Assembly (NCBI GenBank): GCA_963760965.1
Contig: CAVXEW010000013.1
Coordinates: forward strand, 434,001-498,000
Reading direction: 5' to 3'
DNA: 64,000 nucleotides
Source: Pararhizobium_B sp963760965
GTDB taxonomy: Bacteria; Pseudomonadota; Alphaproteobacteria; Rhizobiales; Rhizobiaceae
The position numbers were made by a program, and so were the translations under genes. Positions 8,496-17,957 of the stretch are shown here, one piece after another (the first letter of the stretch is position 1; each line of letters begins with the position of its first letter). The notes beneath the pieces were generated by a model that saw only the letters and a program-made list of their open reading frames with translations, had not been told where the DNA came from and searched no databases.

Positions 8496-9592
8496 AGATC
8501 CTGCAGGTCCAGACCCAGGCCGAGGCGGCCGGCGCGCAGCGCGTCTCGGACATGGTGGGCGAGGGGCTGCGGGCGCGCGGCCACGACGTGCGCACCGTCT
8601 TCATGTACCGCAAGACCGACGTCTACGACCGCGACCCGCATGCGGATTTCGTTCTCCGCCGCAAGCCGCGCGGCCTTCCGGACCAGGCGAGGGCGGTGGC
8701 CGGACTGATTGCCCACGTCCGCCGGGAGCGGCCTGACGCCGTCATCTCCTACCAGCATTACGGCAATATATTCGGGACCCTGGCGGCACGTCTTGCGAAA
8801 GTGAATCGGATCGTCGCGAACCAGAGCGGCGCGCCGCATTCGCGCGGGCTGATGGGCCTGCTCTCGCGCGTCGACATGGCCATGGGGACGCTCGGCGCCT
8901 ACCAGGTCAACATCGTCAATTCCGCCTGGACCGAAGCGCAGTTCGCCGGCTATCCCGCCGCCTACCGCCGCCGCCTGAGGCGCATCGACCACGGGGTCGG
9001 CGGCCCCGAGCGCAGCTACGACCGGCAAGCCGCCCGCGCCGCCTTCGGCCTGCCGGCGGACGCGCTGATCGCCGTCAGCACCGGTCGCCAGACGCGCGAC
9101 AAGAACCAGATCGCGCTGGTCGCGGCGCTGTGCCGGCTGCCGCACCTTCACGTCGCGCTGGCGGGCGTCGGCCCCGAGCAGGAGAGGCTCGTCGCTTTCG
9201 CCCGCGAGCACGGGGTCTGCGGCCGGCTGCATCTCGTCGGCGAACTTCCGCCCGCCCGCATCCACGAGTTCCTTTCCGCCGGGGACGTCTACGTCTTCGC
9301 CTCGCTCAGCGAGACGTTCGGGCTTTCCGTGGCGGAGGCGGCGATCGCGGGCCTGCCAGTCGTCTCCAGCGGCCTCGGCGTCCTGCGCGAGGTGCTGTCG
9401 ACCGGGGACGGCGAGCCGGCGGCCTGCTTCGCGGAAACGAACGACGCCGACGGCATCGGCGCCGCGCTCGAGGCGCTGCTGGAGGAGCCGGCCCTTGCAC
9501 GGCGGCTTTCGTCGGCGGGGCGGCGGCTGGCGGAGAAGTATTCGCCGGCGGCGATGTGCGCCGCCTACGAGCGCCTGCTGATCTCGCCCTGA
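8492..9592 (+). CDS. Glycosyltransferase family 4 (GT-B fold)
   Basis: A 366-residue cytosolic GT-B enzyme. The N-terminal acceptor domain begins MKILQVQTQAEAAGAQR; the C-terminal donor-binding domain starts near ALIAVSTGRQTRDKNQ and holds the GT4 retaining-enzyme motif SETFGLSVAEAAIAGLPVV (E-x7-E), which contacts the nucleotide sugar. Translationally coupled to the flippase by an ATGA overlap. It likely adds one sugar of the exopolysaccharide repeat unit on the undecaprenyl carrier; the sugar donor cannot be read from sequence. Confidence 0.88.
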   Translation: MKILQVQTQAEAAGAQRVSDMVGEGLRARGHDVRTVFMYRKTDVYDRDPHADFVLRRKPRGLPDQARAVAGLIAHVRRERPDAVISYQHYGNIFGTLAARLAKVNRIVANQSGAPHSRGLMGLLSRVDMAMGTLGAYQVNIVNSAWTEAQFAGYPAAYRRRLRRIDHGVGGPERSYDRQAARAAFGLPADALIAVSTGRQTRDKNQIALVAALCRLPHLHVALAGVGPEQERLVAFAREHGVCGRLHLVGELPPARIHEFLSAGDVYVFASLSETFGLSVAEAAIAGLPVVSSGLGVLREVLSTGDGEPAACFAETNDADGIGAALEALLEEPALARRLSSAGRRLAEKYSPAAMCAAYERLLISP

Positions 9593-9616
9593 CAGCTAGT
9601 CCCGCGGGCTTGCCCC

Positions 9617-9668
9617 GCTATCTGGCCCCGATATCTGGCCCCGCTATCTGGCCCCGAGATCTGGCCCT
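9617..9668. repeat. Four tandem 13-bp repeats between convergent genes
   Basis: Four units of G[CA][TG]ATCTGGCCC[CT] run head to tail at 9617-9629, 9630-9642, 9643-9655 and 9656-9668. Units 1 and 3 are identical. The last unit overlaps the stop codon of the minus-strand gene by 2 bp. It fills most of the gap between convergent genes; no function is known. Confidence 0.8.
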
Positions 9669-11127
9669 ACCTGCGCACGGCGACGATTCCATCGACGACT
9701 TCCAGCCGGCCCGCCCGGTTGAGGGTGTGGACCATCGGGTGGGGGAAGTCGCCATCGGTCGAGAGGGCCTTCGGTTCGCCGAGCCGGACCGCCTGTGCGT
9801 CGAGCCTGAGGATTTCCGCGAGCCCCAGTCCGCCGCCATAGCCGAGGGTGCCGTCCTGGAGCGGCAGCAGGAGGCGACCGCCGGCCTCGGCGACGGCGCC
9901 GCCCGGGCGCGCCGCGCGGCGGTCTATCGCCAGCGGGTTCATCGGATGGGGCGTCCACGGCCCCTTGAGCGCCTGCGCATGGTAGACGACCATGGTGTCC
10001 GAGGTGCTTCCGTAGCCGTCCCGCTCCGTCGCGAAGAGCCAGAGGCGGCCGTCATGCTCGAGCAGGGTGGCGTCGGAAATCTCGCGGCCTTCGACGAGGA
10101 CGCAGTCCGCGGTCCATTCCCGCGGGAAGCCGGTGGCGCGGTAGAGCGTCAGCCGGCCGGAGGCGCTGCCCTCGGGGAGCATCCAGATCTCGCCGTCGCG
10201 CGCGAAGACCTGGGGATAGGAGAGGTGGTGGTCTTCCTCGAGGACGGGCGCCGGCACCGAGGGGCGCCCGGCGGCGTCGAAAGTCACCAGCGAGATCACC
10301 GCCTTGCCGGTGGCATGCGGAAAATCCTCGACGAAGACGTGATGGCGGCCCTGCCATTCGAAGGCGAAGGGATCGGCGTAGAAATGCGTCCCGTCGTCCG
10401 GGATGACCGACCAGCCGGTGCCGAGCCGCCCGGTCGCGGCGACGCCGGCGCCGTCGACGAAGCGGTAGCCGACGCGCCAGTGCGCCTGCCGGTAGCGCGC
10501 GCGGCGGGCGGCCTCGCGCGCGAGACGGGGCAGCGCGCGGCCGAGATAGGGCGCCGAAAAGCCCGACTTATTCGAAGGCGCGGGTGTTGCGGCGGTCGGG
10601 GCCGGGGGGAGGCCGCCCTGGGCGAAGCGGCGCGTCAGCGCCCGCAGCAGCGTGACGGCGCGCGCGAACACGTCGTCGGCGGCAAGGGCGACGGATTCGC
10701 GCCGGTCGATCATCGGCCGTGCCCGGCCGACCGGCTGCCCGTCCAGCGTGGCCTCGATTTCCGGGAGGCGTCCGCGCGCCAGCGCGGCGATGATCGCGGC
10801 GTCGCGACGGCTGCCGTCGAAGGCGAGTCGCAGGACGGGCGCGCCGGCGGGGGCGTTTTCGCCGGAGAGGTCTATGCGGAGCCCTGCCGCCCGGCCGCCG
10901 GCCGGGGTCTCGGGGATCGGCGCGAGGGGCGTGGCGAGGCCGGCGGCGGGGCGGCGGAGCAGCCTGCGCTCCAGTGCCAGCGCGGCGCGCATCGTCGCCG
11001 GCCAGCGGCGACCCTCGCGCCGGTGCCGCACCGCGACGTCGTGTCCGTCGGCGCGCAGCCGTTCGACCAGCAGCCCGTGCCAGCCGCGCGGTGCCTCTTT
11101 CGGAACGATGACCTCGATTGCCGACAA
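9667..11127 (-). CDS. GINT1-like (glucosamine inositolphosphorylceramide transferase N-terminal-like) protein of the EPS cluster
   Basis: A 486-residue cytosolic protein. The last 290 residues resemble the five-bladed-propeller-like domain annotated as glucosamine inositolphosphorylceramide transferase N-terminal: THFYADPFAFEWQGRHHVFVED, YPQVFARDGEIWMLPE, and later LWLFATERDG and HPMNPL. The first ~170 residues have a degenerate formyltransferase-like look (IEVIVPKEAPRGWHGLLVERL) but no catalytic motif I can point to. The start is TTG 11127 behind GGGAG with a 6-base spacer. Bacterial members sit in polysaccharide clusters, where a sugar-transfer or sugar-modifying role is assumed but unproven. 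It is convergent with the GT4 gene and has its own upstream region. Confidence 0.65.
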   Translation of the reverse strand: MSAIEVIVPKEAPRGWHGLLVERLRADGHDVAVRHRREGRRWPATMRAALALERRLLRRPAAGLATPLAPIPETPAGGRAAGLRIDLSGENAPAGAPVLRLAFDGSRRDAAIIAALARGRLPEIEATLDGQPVGRARPMIDRRESVALAADDVFARAVTLLRALTRRFAQGGLPPAPTAATPAPSNKSGFSAPYLGRALPRLAREAARRARYRQAHWRVGYRFVDGAGVAATGRLGTGWSVIPDDGTHFYADPFAFEWQGRHHVFVEDFPHATGKAVISLVTFDAAGRPSVPAPVLEEDHHLSYPQVFARDGEIWMLPEGSASGRLTLYRATGFPREWTADCVLVEGREISDATLLEHDGRLWLFATERDGYGSTSDTMVVYHAQALKGPWTPHPMNPLAIDRRAARPGGAVAEAGGRLLLPLQDGTLGYGGGLGLAEILRLDAQAVRLGEPKALSTDGDFPHPMVHTLNRAGRLEVVDGIVAVRR

Positions 11128-11775
11128 GGAATGCTCCCAGATCCTTCCGGCGTGCCGTCCTTGCCCGCCGCGGCCGACCGGCCGTCTGCTTGCATGCGTC
11201 TTCCCGGTTCAACCTGTTGAACCCAAAACCTTTCCCGAAGGTTTATGCGCAAGATTTCCCGCCCGGCGCAAACCGGCGCGGGGGCATGCGAACCGGGCGA
11301 ACCGTTGCCCATGCGGGAGGATCGAGGGCTTTCCGGCCCGCTTGGCGGCGAAGGCAAGTCCTTCGGGGCCGGCGAGGCCCGTCTGCTTCGGCAATCCGCG
11401 GAAATGAGGTCCTTCATCCAGCCATCTTCCAGACCTGCGACAGGCAGTTTCACCGGCGGTGGCGAACGGATCGTTACCTGGCAAGAGGGTGGAACCTCGG
11501 ACCCGGTTGCGCCCCCCGTGTTCCCCCCGGGCGATCCGCGGGTCGGGCTGAGCAGGGACCCGGTTCGGGGGTGGACGGCGCCTCGTTTACGATTTGTTGG
11601 GAAGCTTGCGGCATGAATGGCTTGGTCGCGATCTGGTATTGCGTTCGCGGCCGTTCTTTCCTGGACTGACGCGGCTTCTTACCGGTTTCCTGGTGCGTCC
11701 GCCATTTCGGGCCGCATGTTCGGGGGAACCGCCATCCGGGCCGGCGTGCGGCAAATTTCGGGCGGGGCGGGTCGC
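11128..11775. other. Non-coding stretch with two adjacent palindromes
   Basis: About 590-650 bp between divergent genes. The only clear structure lies close to the minus-strand gene: GGTTCAAC CT GTTGAACC (11206-11223, perfect 8-bp arms) followed after 2 bp by AAACCTT TCCCG AAGGTTT (11226-11244). Their tandem placement 80-115 bp upstream of the TTG start suits operator sites or a leader hairpin. The remainder shows short GC-rich ORFs that look random. The reading frame of the downstream gene is open back to 11617, so part of it could be coding if an earlier start is used. Confidence 0.5.
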
Positions 11776-12864
11776 GTGTTCAGCATCGCAGTCGAGAACG
11801 GTTTCGACTTCCTTTCGAAGGAATATGCCGCCCTTTTCGCGGCGTCAGAGGCTTCGGCGTTCCAGCACCCCGCCTTCCTCGCCGGCATCTACGGCAAGCT
11901 CATGGAACCGAACGGGGCCGCGCCGCTGATCGTCGTGGCGCGGACGGAGGCCGACGGCCTGCCGGCCATGGTCCTGCCGCTCGTCCGCCGGCGCCTCGCT
12001 GGCCTGCGGGTGATCGAGTTCGCCGATCTCGGCGTCACGGACTATGCCTCGCCCGTCGCCGGGGCGCAGACGTTTCGCCGGATCCTGGCCGATGCGGGCG
12101 CGACCGAGCGGATCGGACGGGTGCTGCGGCCCTACGACCTGCTGCGGATCGGCAAGCTGCAGCCCGACGCGGTGGCGCTGGAGAGGCTCTTCGGCCTCGA
12201 ACGCCGCGAGGCGATGGGCACCAACTGCTACGCGGCTCCTTTGGCCGCCACCTACGAAGAATGGCGCGCGCAACGGCTGGACAGGTCCTACGCCAGGGAA
12301 CTGGACAAGAAGACCCGGCAGCTGAACCGCCGGGGCCGGGTGGATTTCGCCCGGGTGGTCGAGCCCGACGCGGTCCGCCGCACCTTCGAGGCGATGCGGG
12401 CCTACCGGCATGCGCGCTATGCCGGCGAGAGCCATGGCGACCTCATGCGCCGCGACGCCTACTACGACTTCTATCTCGGCGTCGCGCTGGCTGCGGCCGG
12501 TGAGGGCTTCGGGCGCACCTATGCGCTGCGGGTCGACGGGGAGCCCATCGCCTGCGCCTTCGCGCTCGTGCGCGACGGCCGGGTGCTCGTCATCCTGAAC
12601 GGCTTCGACGAGGCGGGCTACAAGCGCCAGTCGGTGGGAAGCCTGATGTTCCAGGAGATCGCGCGCGACTGCATCGCCAGCGGCGACGGCACGCTCGATT
12701 TCACGATCGGCGACGAGCCGTACAAGCTGACCTTCGGCGGCGAGCCGAGGCCGATGTCGCGCTTCTCGCGCGCCGGAAGCCTGAGGGGCCGGGCGGCGAG
12801 CTTCGCCGTCGAAAGGTCGCCGCTGGTCAGGGAACTCGCCCGGCGCGTGCTGCGCAGGGGCTGA
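11776..12864 (+). CDS. CelD/BioF2-like GNAT acyltransferase (FemAB-like fold)
   Basis: About 362 residues. The second half is an acetyltransferase-6 (BioF2-like) domain: RSYARELDKKTRQLNRRGRVDF opens it, followed by RVDGEPIACAFALVRDGRVLVILNGFDEAGYKRQSVGSLMFQEI, the cofactor-binding part, and DFTIGDEPYKLTFGG. Relatives include CelD of cellulose clusters and HfsK of the Caulobacter holdfast cluster, thought to acylate sugars. The frame is open to 11617; GTG 11776 gives the usual N-terminus (VFSIAVENGFDFL), and ATG 11716 is the alternative. No strong ribosome site supports either. Likely adds an acyl group to the exopolysaccharide repeat unit. Confidence 0.72.
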   Translation: MFSIAVENGFDFLSKEYAALFAASEASAFQHPAFLAGIYGKLMEPNGAAPLIVVARTEADGLPAMVLPLVRRRLAGLRVIEFADLGVTDYASPVAGAQTFRRILADAGATERIGRVLRPYDLLRIGKLQPDAVALERLFGLERREAMGTNCYAAPLAATYEEWRAQRLDRSYARELDKKTRQLNRRGRVDFARVVEPDAVRRTFEAMRAYRHARYAGESHGDLMRRDAYYDFYLGVALAAAGEGFGRTYALRVDGEPIACAFALVRDGRVLVILNGFDEAGYKRQSVGSLMFQEIARDCIASGDGTLDFTIGDEPYKLTFGGEPRPMSRFSRAGSLRGRAASFAVERSPLVRELARRVLRRG

Positions 12865-12888
12865 GGGCCGCGGCCGCGGCGGTGCTTC

Positions 12889-14091
12889 TCAGGCTCCCTG
12901 CGGGCGGAGCGCGCGGGCGCGGGCGACCAGCGCCGGGCTCAACCGCTCGACATGGTGGACGGCGCGTCGCCGGATGCGCTGCACCTGGCGGCGGGCGCGC
13001 CAGCCGAGGCCGGTCCCGATCGTCAGGCTGCGGCGGTAGTTCGCCAGTTCGATGGCGTGGGCGTCGACGGCCTTCTTCGCGGCGTCGTCGTAGAAGGCCG
13101 CGATCTTTTCGCGTCCCATGCCGGGCGTGGCGAACCATCCGGGCACGTGCACGGTGCAGAGCCGCTCGATGTCGCTGAGCAGCCGGCTCACGCCGGTGCC
13201 GGCGGCGGGACAGGAGGTCTGGAACGCATCGCCGACGAGGACGACGCCGTCCTGCCGGCAGTTCTGCGCCACCGCGATGTCCATCACCCAGCTGCGGACC
13301 GGTCCCGCCACATCGAAGGCGCCGAGGGCCCGGTCGAAACCGGGCAGGGTCTCGCGCAGGGTCTGAGCCGGCGCCTGCCTCAGGGCCTCCACCCAGGGGT
13401 CGCGGTGGTCGCGGAAGGTGAAGAGGTTGGCGCGGATGGCCGTGCCGATCGGGAAGAGAGCCAGATAGTCGATGCCGTCGGCCGGATCCTCGCCGTAGCA
13501 GGTCAGGGCCCCGTCCGGCAGGGGACGCCCGCCCTCCAGCGCGACGTCGAAGCCGAAGGTCAGCGACTGGCGGGCGTGCAGCACCCTGCGGCCGATGCCG
13601 AGATCGCGGCGCAGGCTGTCGCCCATGCCGGTGGCGAGCACCACCAGCCTCGCCGTCAGGGGTTCGCGGTCCCGCAGCGAGACCGTCTGCAGCCGGGGGC
13701 CGGTCGCGATGCCGGTCGCCCGGGCCGTGACGACCTGGACGGACGCCGGCAGGGCGGCGCGCGCGGCAGCGACGAGATCGGGATACAGGATGCCGAAGTG
13801 CGGGCTGCGGGTGCGGTCGACGAGACGCCCGCCGCGCATGTTCGCGACGGTGTCGAAGCGGGTGGCCGAACGGGCGACGAGGTCGAGGAGCCCGAGGCGT
13901 TCCAGCCTGCCGATCTGGTCGCCGCTGATCTTCTCGACGCGGAACTCCTGCGGGCGCCTGTCGTGGCGGTCGACCAGCGCCACGCGATGGCCGGCCCGTG
14001 CGAGCACGAGGGCCGCCAGCGTGCCGCTCAGCCCGCCGCCGACGACGGCGACGTCGAGCGGTGCGGGCCGGGGAGATTCGGGCGCGCCCAT
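12889..14091 (-). CDS. FAD-dependent oxidoreductase (GR2/geranylgeranyl-reductase-like)
   Basis: A 400-residue flavoprotein. Rossmann motif VVGGGLSGTLAALVLARAGH at residues 13-33, with the ribose-binding acid replaced in LVDRHDR; second FAD motif VLVGDAFQTSCPAAGTG near 300, the GD-x6-P motif of p-hydroxybenzoate-hydroxylase and geranylgeranyl-reductase-like proteins. The start ATG 14091 overlaps the stop of the WecG-type gene (TGATG), so the two are translationally coupled. A flavin oxidoreductase in an EPS operon is not explained by the standard Wzx/Wzy scheme; it could modify the lipid carrier or a sugar nucleotide (inference). Not a halogenase: the tryptophan-halogenase WxWxIP motif is absent. 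Confidence 0.78.
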   Translation of the reverse strand: MGAPESPRPAPLDVAVVGGGLSGTLAALVLARAGHRVALVDRHDRRPQEFRVEKISGDQIGRLERLGLLDLVARSATRFDTVANMRGGRLVDRTRSPHFGILYPDLVAAARAALPASVQVVTARATGIATGPRLQTVSLRDREPLTARLVVLATGMGDSLRRDLGIGRRVLHARQSLTFGFDVALEGGRPLPDGALTCYGEDPADGIDYLALFPIGTAIRANLFTFRDHRDPWVEALRQAPAQTLRETLPGFDRALGAFDVAGPVRSWVMDIAVAQNCRQDGVVLVGDAFQTSCPAAGTGVSRLLSDIERLCTVHVPGWFATPGMGREKIAAFYDDAAKKAVDAHAIELANYRRSLTIGTGLGWRARRQVQRIRRRAVHHVERLSPALVARARALRPQGA

Positions 14092-14867
14092 CACGAGGAG
14101 TGCCTTATGATGGCGTAGATGGCTTGCGGATTGGTCGTCAGGTAGCGCCAGAAGAGCCGGCGCGGCTCGACCAGGGCGCGCCACAGCCACTCGAAGCTCG
14201 CTTCCTGCATCCAGCGGGGGGCTCGCGGGTTCTTGCCCGAGAGGTGGTCGAAGAGCCCGCCCGAGGTCTTGATGACGCCGACGTGGCGGAGGCGGTGACC
14301 GAACGTGCGCACGAATTCCTGCTCGCGGGGAACGCCGAGGCCGAGCCAGAGGACGTCGGGGGCGAGCGCGTCGATCTCGTCCAGCTTCTCGAGCAGCTGC
14401 GAACCGCCGAGATAGCCGTGCGAGCGGCCGGCGATGGCGAGCCTCGGGTAGGCGGCCTGCACGGCGTCGGCGGCGCGGGCGTTCACCTCTTCGGTGGCGC
14501 CGAGGAGGTAGAAGGTCGTGCCGTCCTGCTCGGCGCGCCGGGCGACGTCGTGGAAGAGGTCGGTGGTGGCCACGCGCTCCGGCAGCGCATGGCTGCACAG
14601 CCAGCGGGACGCGAGGACGAGGGGCTGGCCGTCGGCGACGATCTGGTCGGCTTCCTCGAAGAGGCCGGCGAGCGCCGGGTTGCGGGCGGCGCGCGCGATC
14701 ACCTCGCCGTTGGCGGAGGTGAAGTAGAGCGGCCGCACGCCACGGCGGTGTTCGCGCGCGGCCCGGACGATCAGGTCGGCCGCCGCCCCGTTGTCGATCA
14801 CCGCGATCGGCAGGCCCCCGACCGTGACCACCGGCTGGTCCGAAAGCTGTTGCTCGAGAGATTTCAT
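14091..14867 (-). CDS. WecG/TagA/CpsF-family glycosyltransferase
   Basis: A 258-residue GT26 enzyme. Motifs in order: YFTSANGEVIARAARNP, QIVADGQPLV with the probable catalytic Asp, TFYLLGATEEVNARAA, VLWLGLGVPREQEFVRTF, and GVIKTSGGLFDHLSGKNPRAPRWMQ. This family (WecG, TagA, GumM, HfsJ) adds a sugar to a lipid-linked acceptor at the cytosolic face of the membrane. It lies between the FAD oxidoreductase (1-bp overlap) and the priming transferase 38 bp upstream, so it probably makes the second or a later sugar addition. Donor sugar unknown. Confidence 0.9.
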   Translation of the reverse strand: MKSLEQQLSDQPVVTVGGLPIAVIDNGAAADLIVRAAREHRRGVRPLYFTSANGEVIARAARNPALAGLFEEADQIVADGQPLVLASRWLCSHALPERVATTDLFHDVARRAEQDGTTFYLLGATEEVNARAADAVQAAYPRLAIAGRSHGYLGGSQLLEKLDEIDALAPDVLWLGLGVPREQEFVRTFGHRLRHVGVIKTSGGLFDHLSGKNPRAPRWMQEASFEWLWRALVEPRRLFWRYLTTNPQAIYAIIRHSS

Positions 14868-14905
14868 CGGTTTCTTCCGCTCCTTCTGCCCCGTATCGTT
14901 TGCGG

Positions 14906-16366
<1,461 letters not shown>

Positions 16367-16367
16367 G

Positions 16368-16390
16368 CCACGAATTTCCTTGGTTCGTGG
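16368..16390 (-). promoter_or_regulatory. Inverted repeat enclosing the ribosome-binding site of the priming transferase
   Basis: Read on the minus strand, CCACGAA CCAAGGAAA TTCGTGG is followed by C and the ATG. The AAGGA ribosome site lies in the 9-base loop and the start codon one base after the 7-bp stem. This can act as an mRNA hairpin that exposes or hides the site, or as a DNA operator. Seen in sequence; function is inference. Confidence 0.5.
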
Positions 16391-16691
16391 ATGTCTAATA
16401 CAGTCGCGCGGAGGCCCGTTAGCGCATCTTTAATGTTCGGTTAACGATAGGATTTTACTAAAATTTCAGCTTTCACAAAGGAATTGCGCCGAACTGCGAC
16501 AGAGGCCCGGAACAGGGGGTTTTCCGGTCCCGATACCGGTCACCGGTCCGCCCCCGCGCATGCCGGAGGAGCCGCCCGGAGGCCCGCTTGTGTCCCGAAA
16601 CGGGACGGGCGGGCAGATTGTCGCATTAACCAGGCGCGGCTTTTCCCGGCTCCCGGCGGGCGGGCCGGCGCTGCGGGCGCCGGGCCGTTCG

Positions 16692-16710
16692 GCCGCCTGC
16701 CGAAGGCGGC
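16692..16710 (-). terminator. Hairpin downstream of SDR gene
   Basis: Minus strand GCCGCCT TCGGC AGGCGGC, a 7-bp stem, begins 8 bp after the SDR stop at 16719. Position fits termination before the EPS operon promoter; there is no U-run, so an intrinsic terminator is only likely. Confidence 0.45.
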
Positions 16711-16718
16711 GCGGGGCG

Positions 16719-17570
16719 TCAGGCCCTGGTCGCGAACTTCTTGAAGGCTTCGGCGTAGTCCGGGTGCCAGCGCGACAGCGGGGGGCGGTTCTCCACGATG
16801 TCGCCGGCGGCCCAGAGGATCCGGCGCTCGTCGAGCTCGCGCGAAACGTCCTCGTCCGGGCACAGGATGTAGAAATCGCCTGCTTCGAGACGTTCCAGCA
16901 TGAAATCGACCGTCTGTTCCGGCGTCCAGGCGCCCGCCGGCTTTTCCGTCTCGCCGGGGCGCGTCAGGGGCGTGAAGACAAAGCCCGGGATCAGCAGCCG
17001 GGCCTCCACGAGGCAGTTCTCGCGGTTGCGCAGGTCGTGCTGCAGGGCCTCGGTGAAGGCCTTCACCCCGGCCTTGGCGACGTTGTAGGCTGGGTCGCCG
17101 GGCGGCGTGGTGATGCCCTGCTTGGAGCCGGTGTTTATTATGAGGCCGGGACGGCCGCGCTCGATCATCTGCGGGGCGAAGACCTGGGTGCCGTTGACGA
17201 CGCCCCAGAGATTGACCGCGATGACGCGCTCCCAGTTCTCCCGCGGCCCCAGCACGTCGCTGCCGGGCTGGACCCCGGCATTGTTCATCAGCACGTCGGT
17301 GCCGCCGAAGCGTTCGGCCACGGCGGCCTGCAGGGCGCGCAGGTCCTCGACGCGGCTGACGTCGACTTCCTGCGACATCACGCCGGCCAGCCCGTCGGGA
17401 TGCTCCGCCGCGACGGCGTCCGCCGCCTCCTGCAGGCGTTCCTCGCCCAGGTCGGCGATGCACACCCGCAGGCCGAGAGCCGCAAGGCGCCGGGCCGCCG
17501 CCAGCCCGATGCCCGAGGCGCCGCCGGTGACGACGGCGGCGGCACCCTGCTTGAGTACCGGATGAACCAT
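16719..17570 (-). CDS. SDR-family NAD(P)-dependent oxidoreductase
   Basis: A 283-residue classical short-chain dehydrogenase. Cofactor site TGGASGIGLAAARRL at residues 15-29, NNAGVQ, catalytic region NTGSKQG with YNVAK (YxxxK), and a substrate loop PGFVFTPLTRPGE. CIADLGEERL after beta-2, with Asp in the specificity position, suggests NAD rather than NADP. ATG 17570 follows GAGGAGACAG; the frame is open to 17660 without a better site. It stands alone, divergent from prkA. Substrate not predictable. Confidence 0.9.
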   Translation of the reverse strand: MVHPVLKQGAAAVVTGGASGIGLAAARRLAALGLRVCIADLGEERLQEAADAVAAEHPDGLAGVMSQEVDVSRVEDLRALQAAVAERFGGTDVLMNNAGVQPGSDVLGPRENWERVIAVNLWGVVNGTQVFAPQMIERGRPGLIINTGSKQGITTPPGDPAYNVAKAGVKAFTEALQHDLRNRENCLVEARLLIPGFVFTPLTRPGETEKPAGAWTPEQTVDFMLERLEAGDFYILCPDEDVSRELDERRILWAAGDIVENRPPLSRWHPDYAEAFKKFATRA

Positions 17571-17957
17571 GTCTGTCTCCTCGTTCGATGCCGCTCTTGC
17601 CGACAATGTGATGGATACACAAGGCGATACTGCAATTGTGGCAGCGCGTTCGCCTTTCAAGGTGCGTCCGTTCGATCACAAAACCGGGATTAACGGACCC
17701 GGGACCAAATGTTTTCGTGCCATTGGCCGTGCATTCCCTATATCATGTAGGAAGGGCGAATCGGAGAAGATGGACACGGCACGCTATGCTGCCCCCGTAT
17801 GTGTCTCGGAATGCCTCGTGGACGGAGGTTACGTCCAAGAAAATGTTGCCTCGCGGCGCGGCCGCGGGCCGGGTCAGACTGAGTGACCTCATCCGCCTTT
17901 CCAGCATCGCCCCAGCCAGCTTCCCATTCCACACTCGTGTCGCGGGAGACCAATAGT
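17571..17957. other. 387-bp divergent intergenic region (SDR / prkA)
   Basis: Holds the promoters of the SDR gene and of prkA-yeaH-spoVR. CTATATCATG at about 17739-17748 could be a -10 for the rightward operon. A small hairpin GGACG gaggtta CGTCC lies near 17821-17837. A 38-codon ORF (17770-17886, ATG after GGAGAAG) is possible but has no recognisable product. I found no properly spaced sigma-54 site, although E. coli yeaGH is sigma-54 controlled. Confidence 0.4.

Larger units (their letters stand above)
16367..16718 (-). other. 352-bp intergenic region: EPS operon promoter side and SDR 3' side
   Basis: Next to the priming transferase is an inverted repeat CCACGAA-9-TTCGTGG (16368-16390). 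An AT-rich block at about 16428-16480 is the likely promoter area; no certain -35/-10 was assigned. GTCCCG AAA CGGGAC (16592-16606) is a small perfect hairpin. The end near the SDR stop is GC-rich and carries the hairpin listed separately. No gene is supported here. Confidence 0.5.

Noticed and set aside
9617..9668. Repeat array considered as CRISPR
   Set aside because: Units are 13 bp, directly adjacent without spacers, and no cas genes are near.
17781..17800. Sigma-54-like GGCACGCTATGC before prkA
   Set aside because: The GG and GC dinucleotides are two bases too close together.
17770..17886. 38-codon ORF upstream of prkA with a GGAG site
   Set aside because: No similarity I can recognise and no clear coding signal; kept only as a possibility in the intergenic entry.
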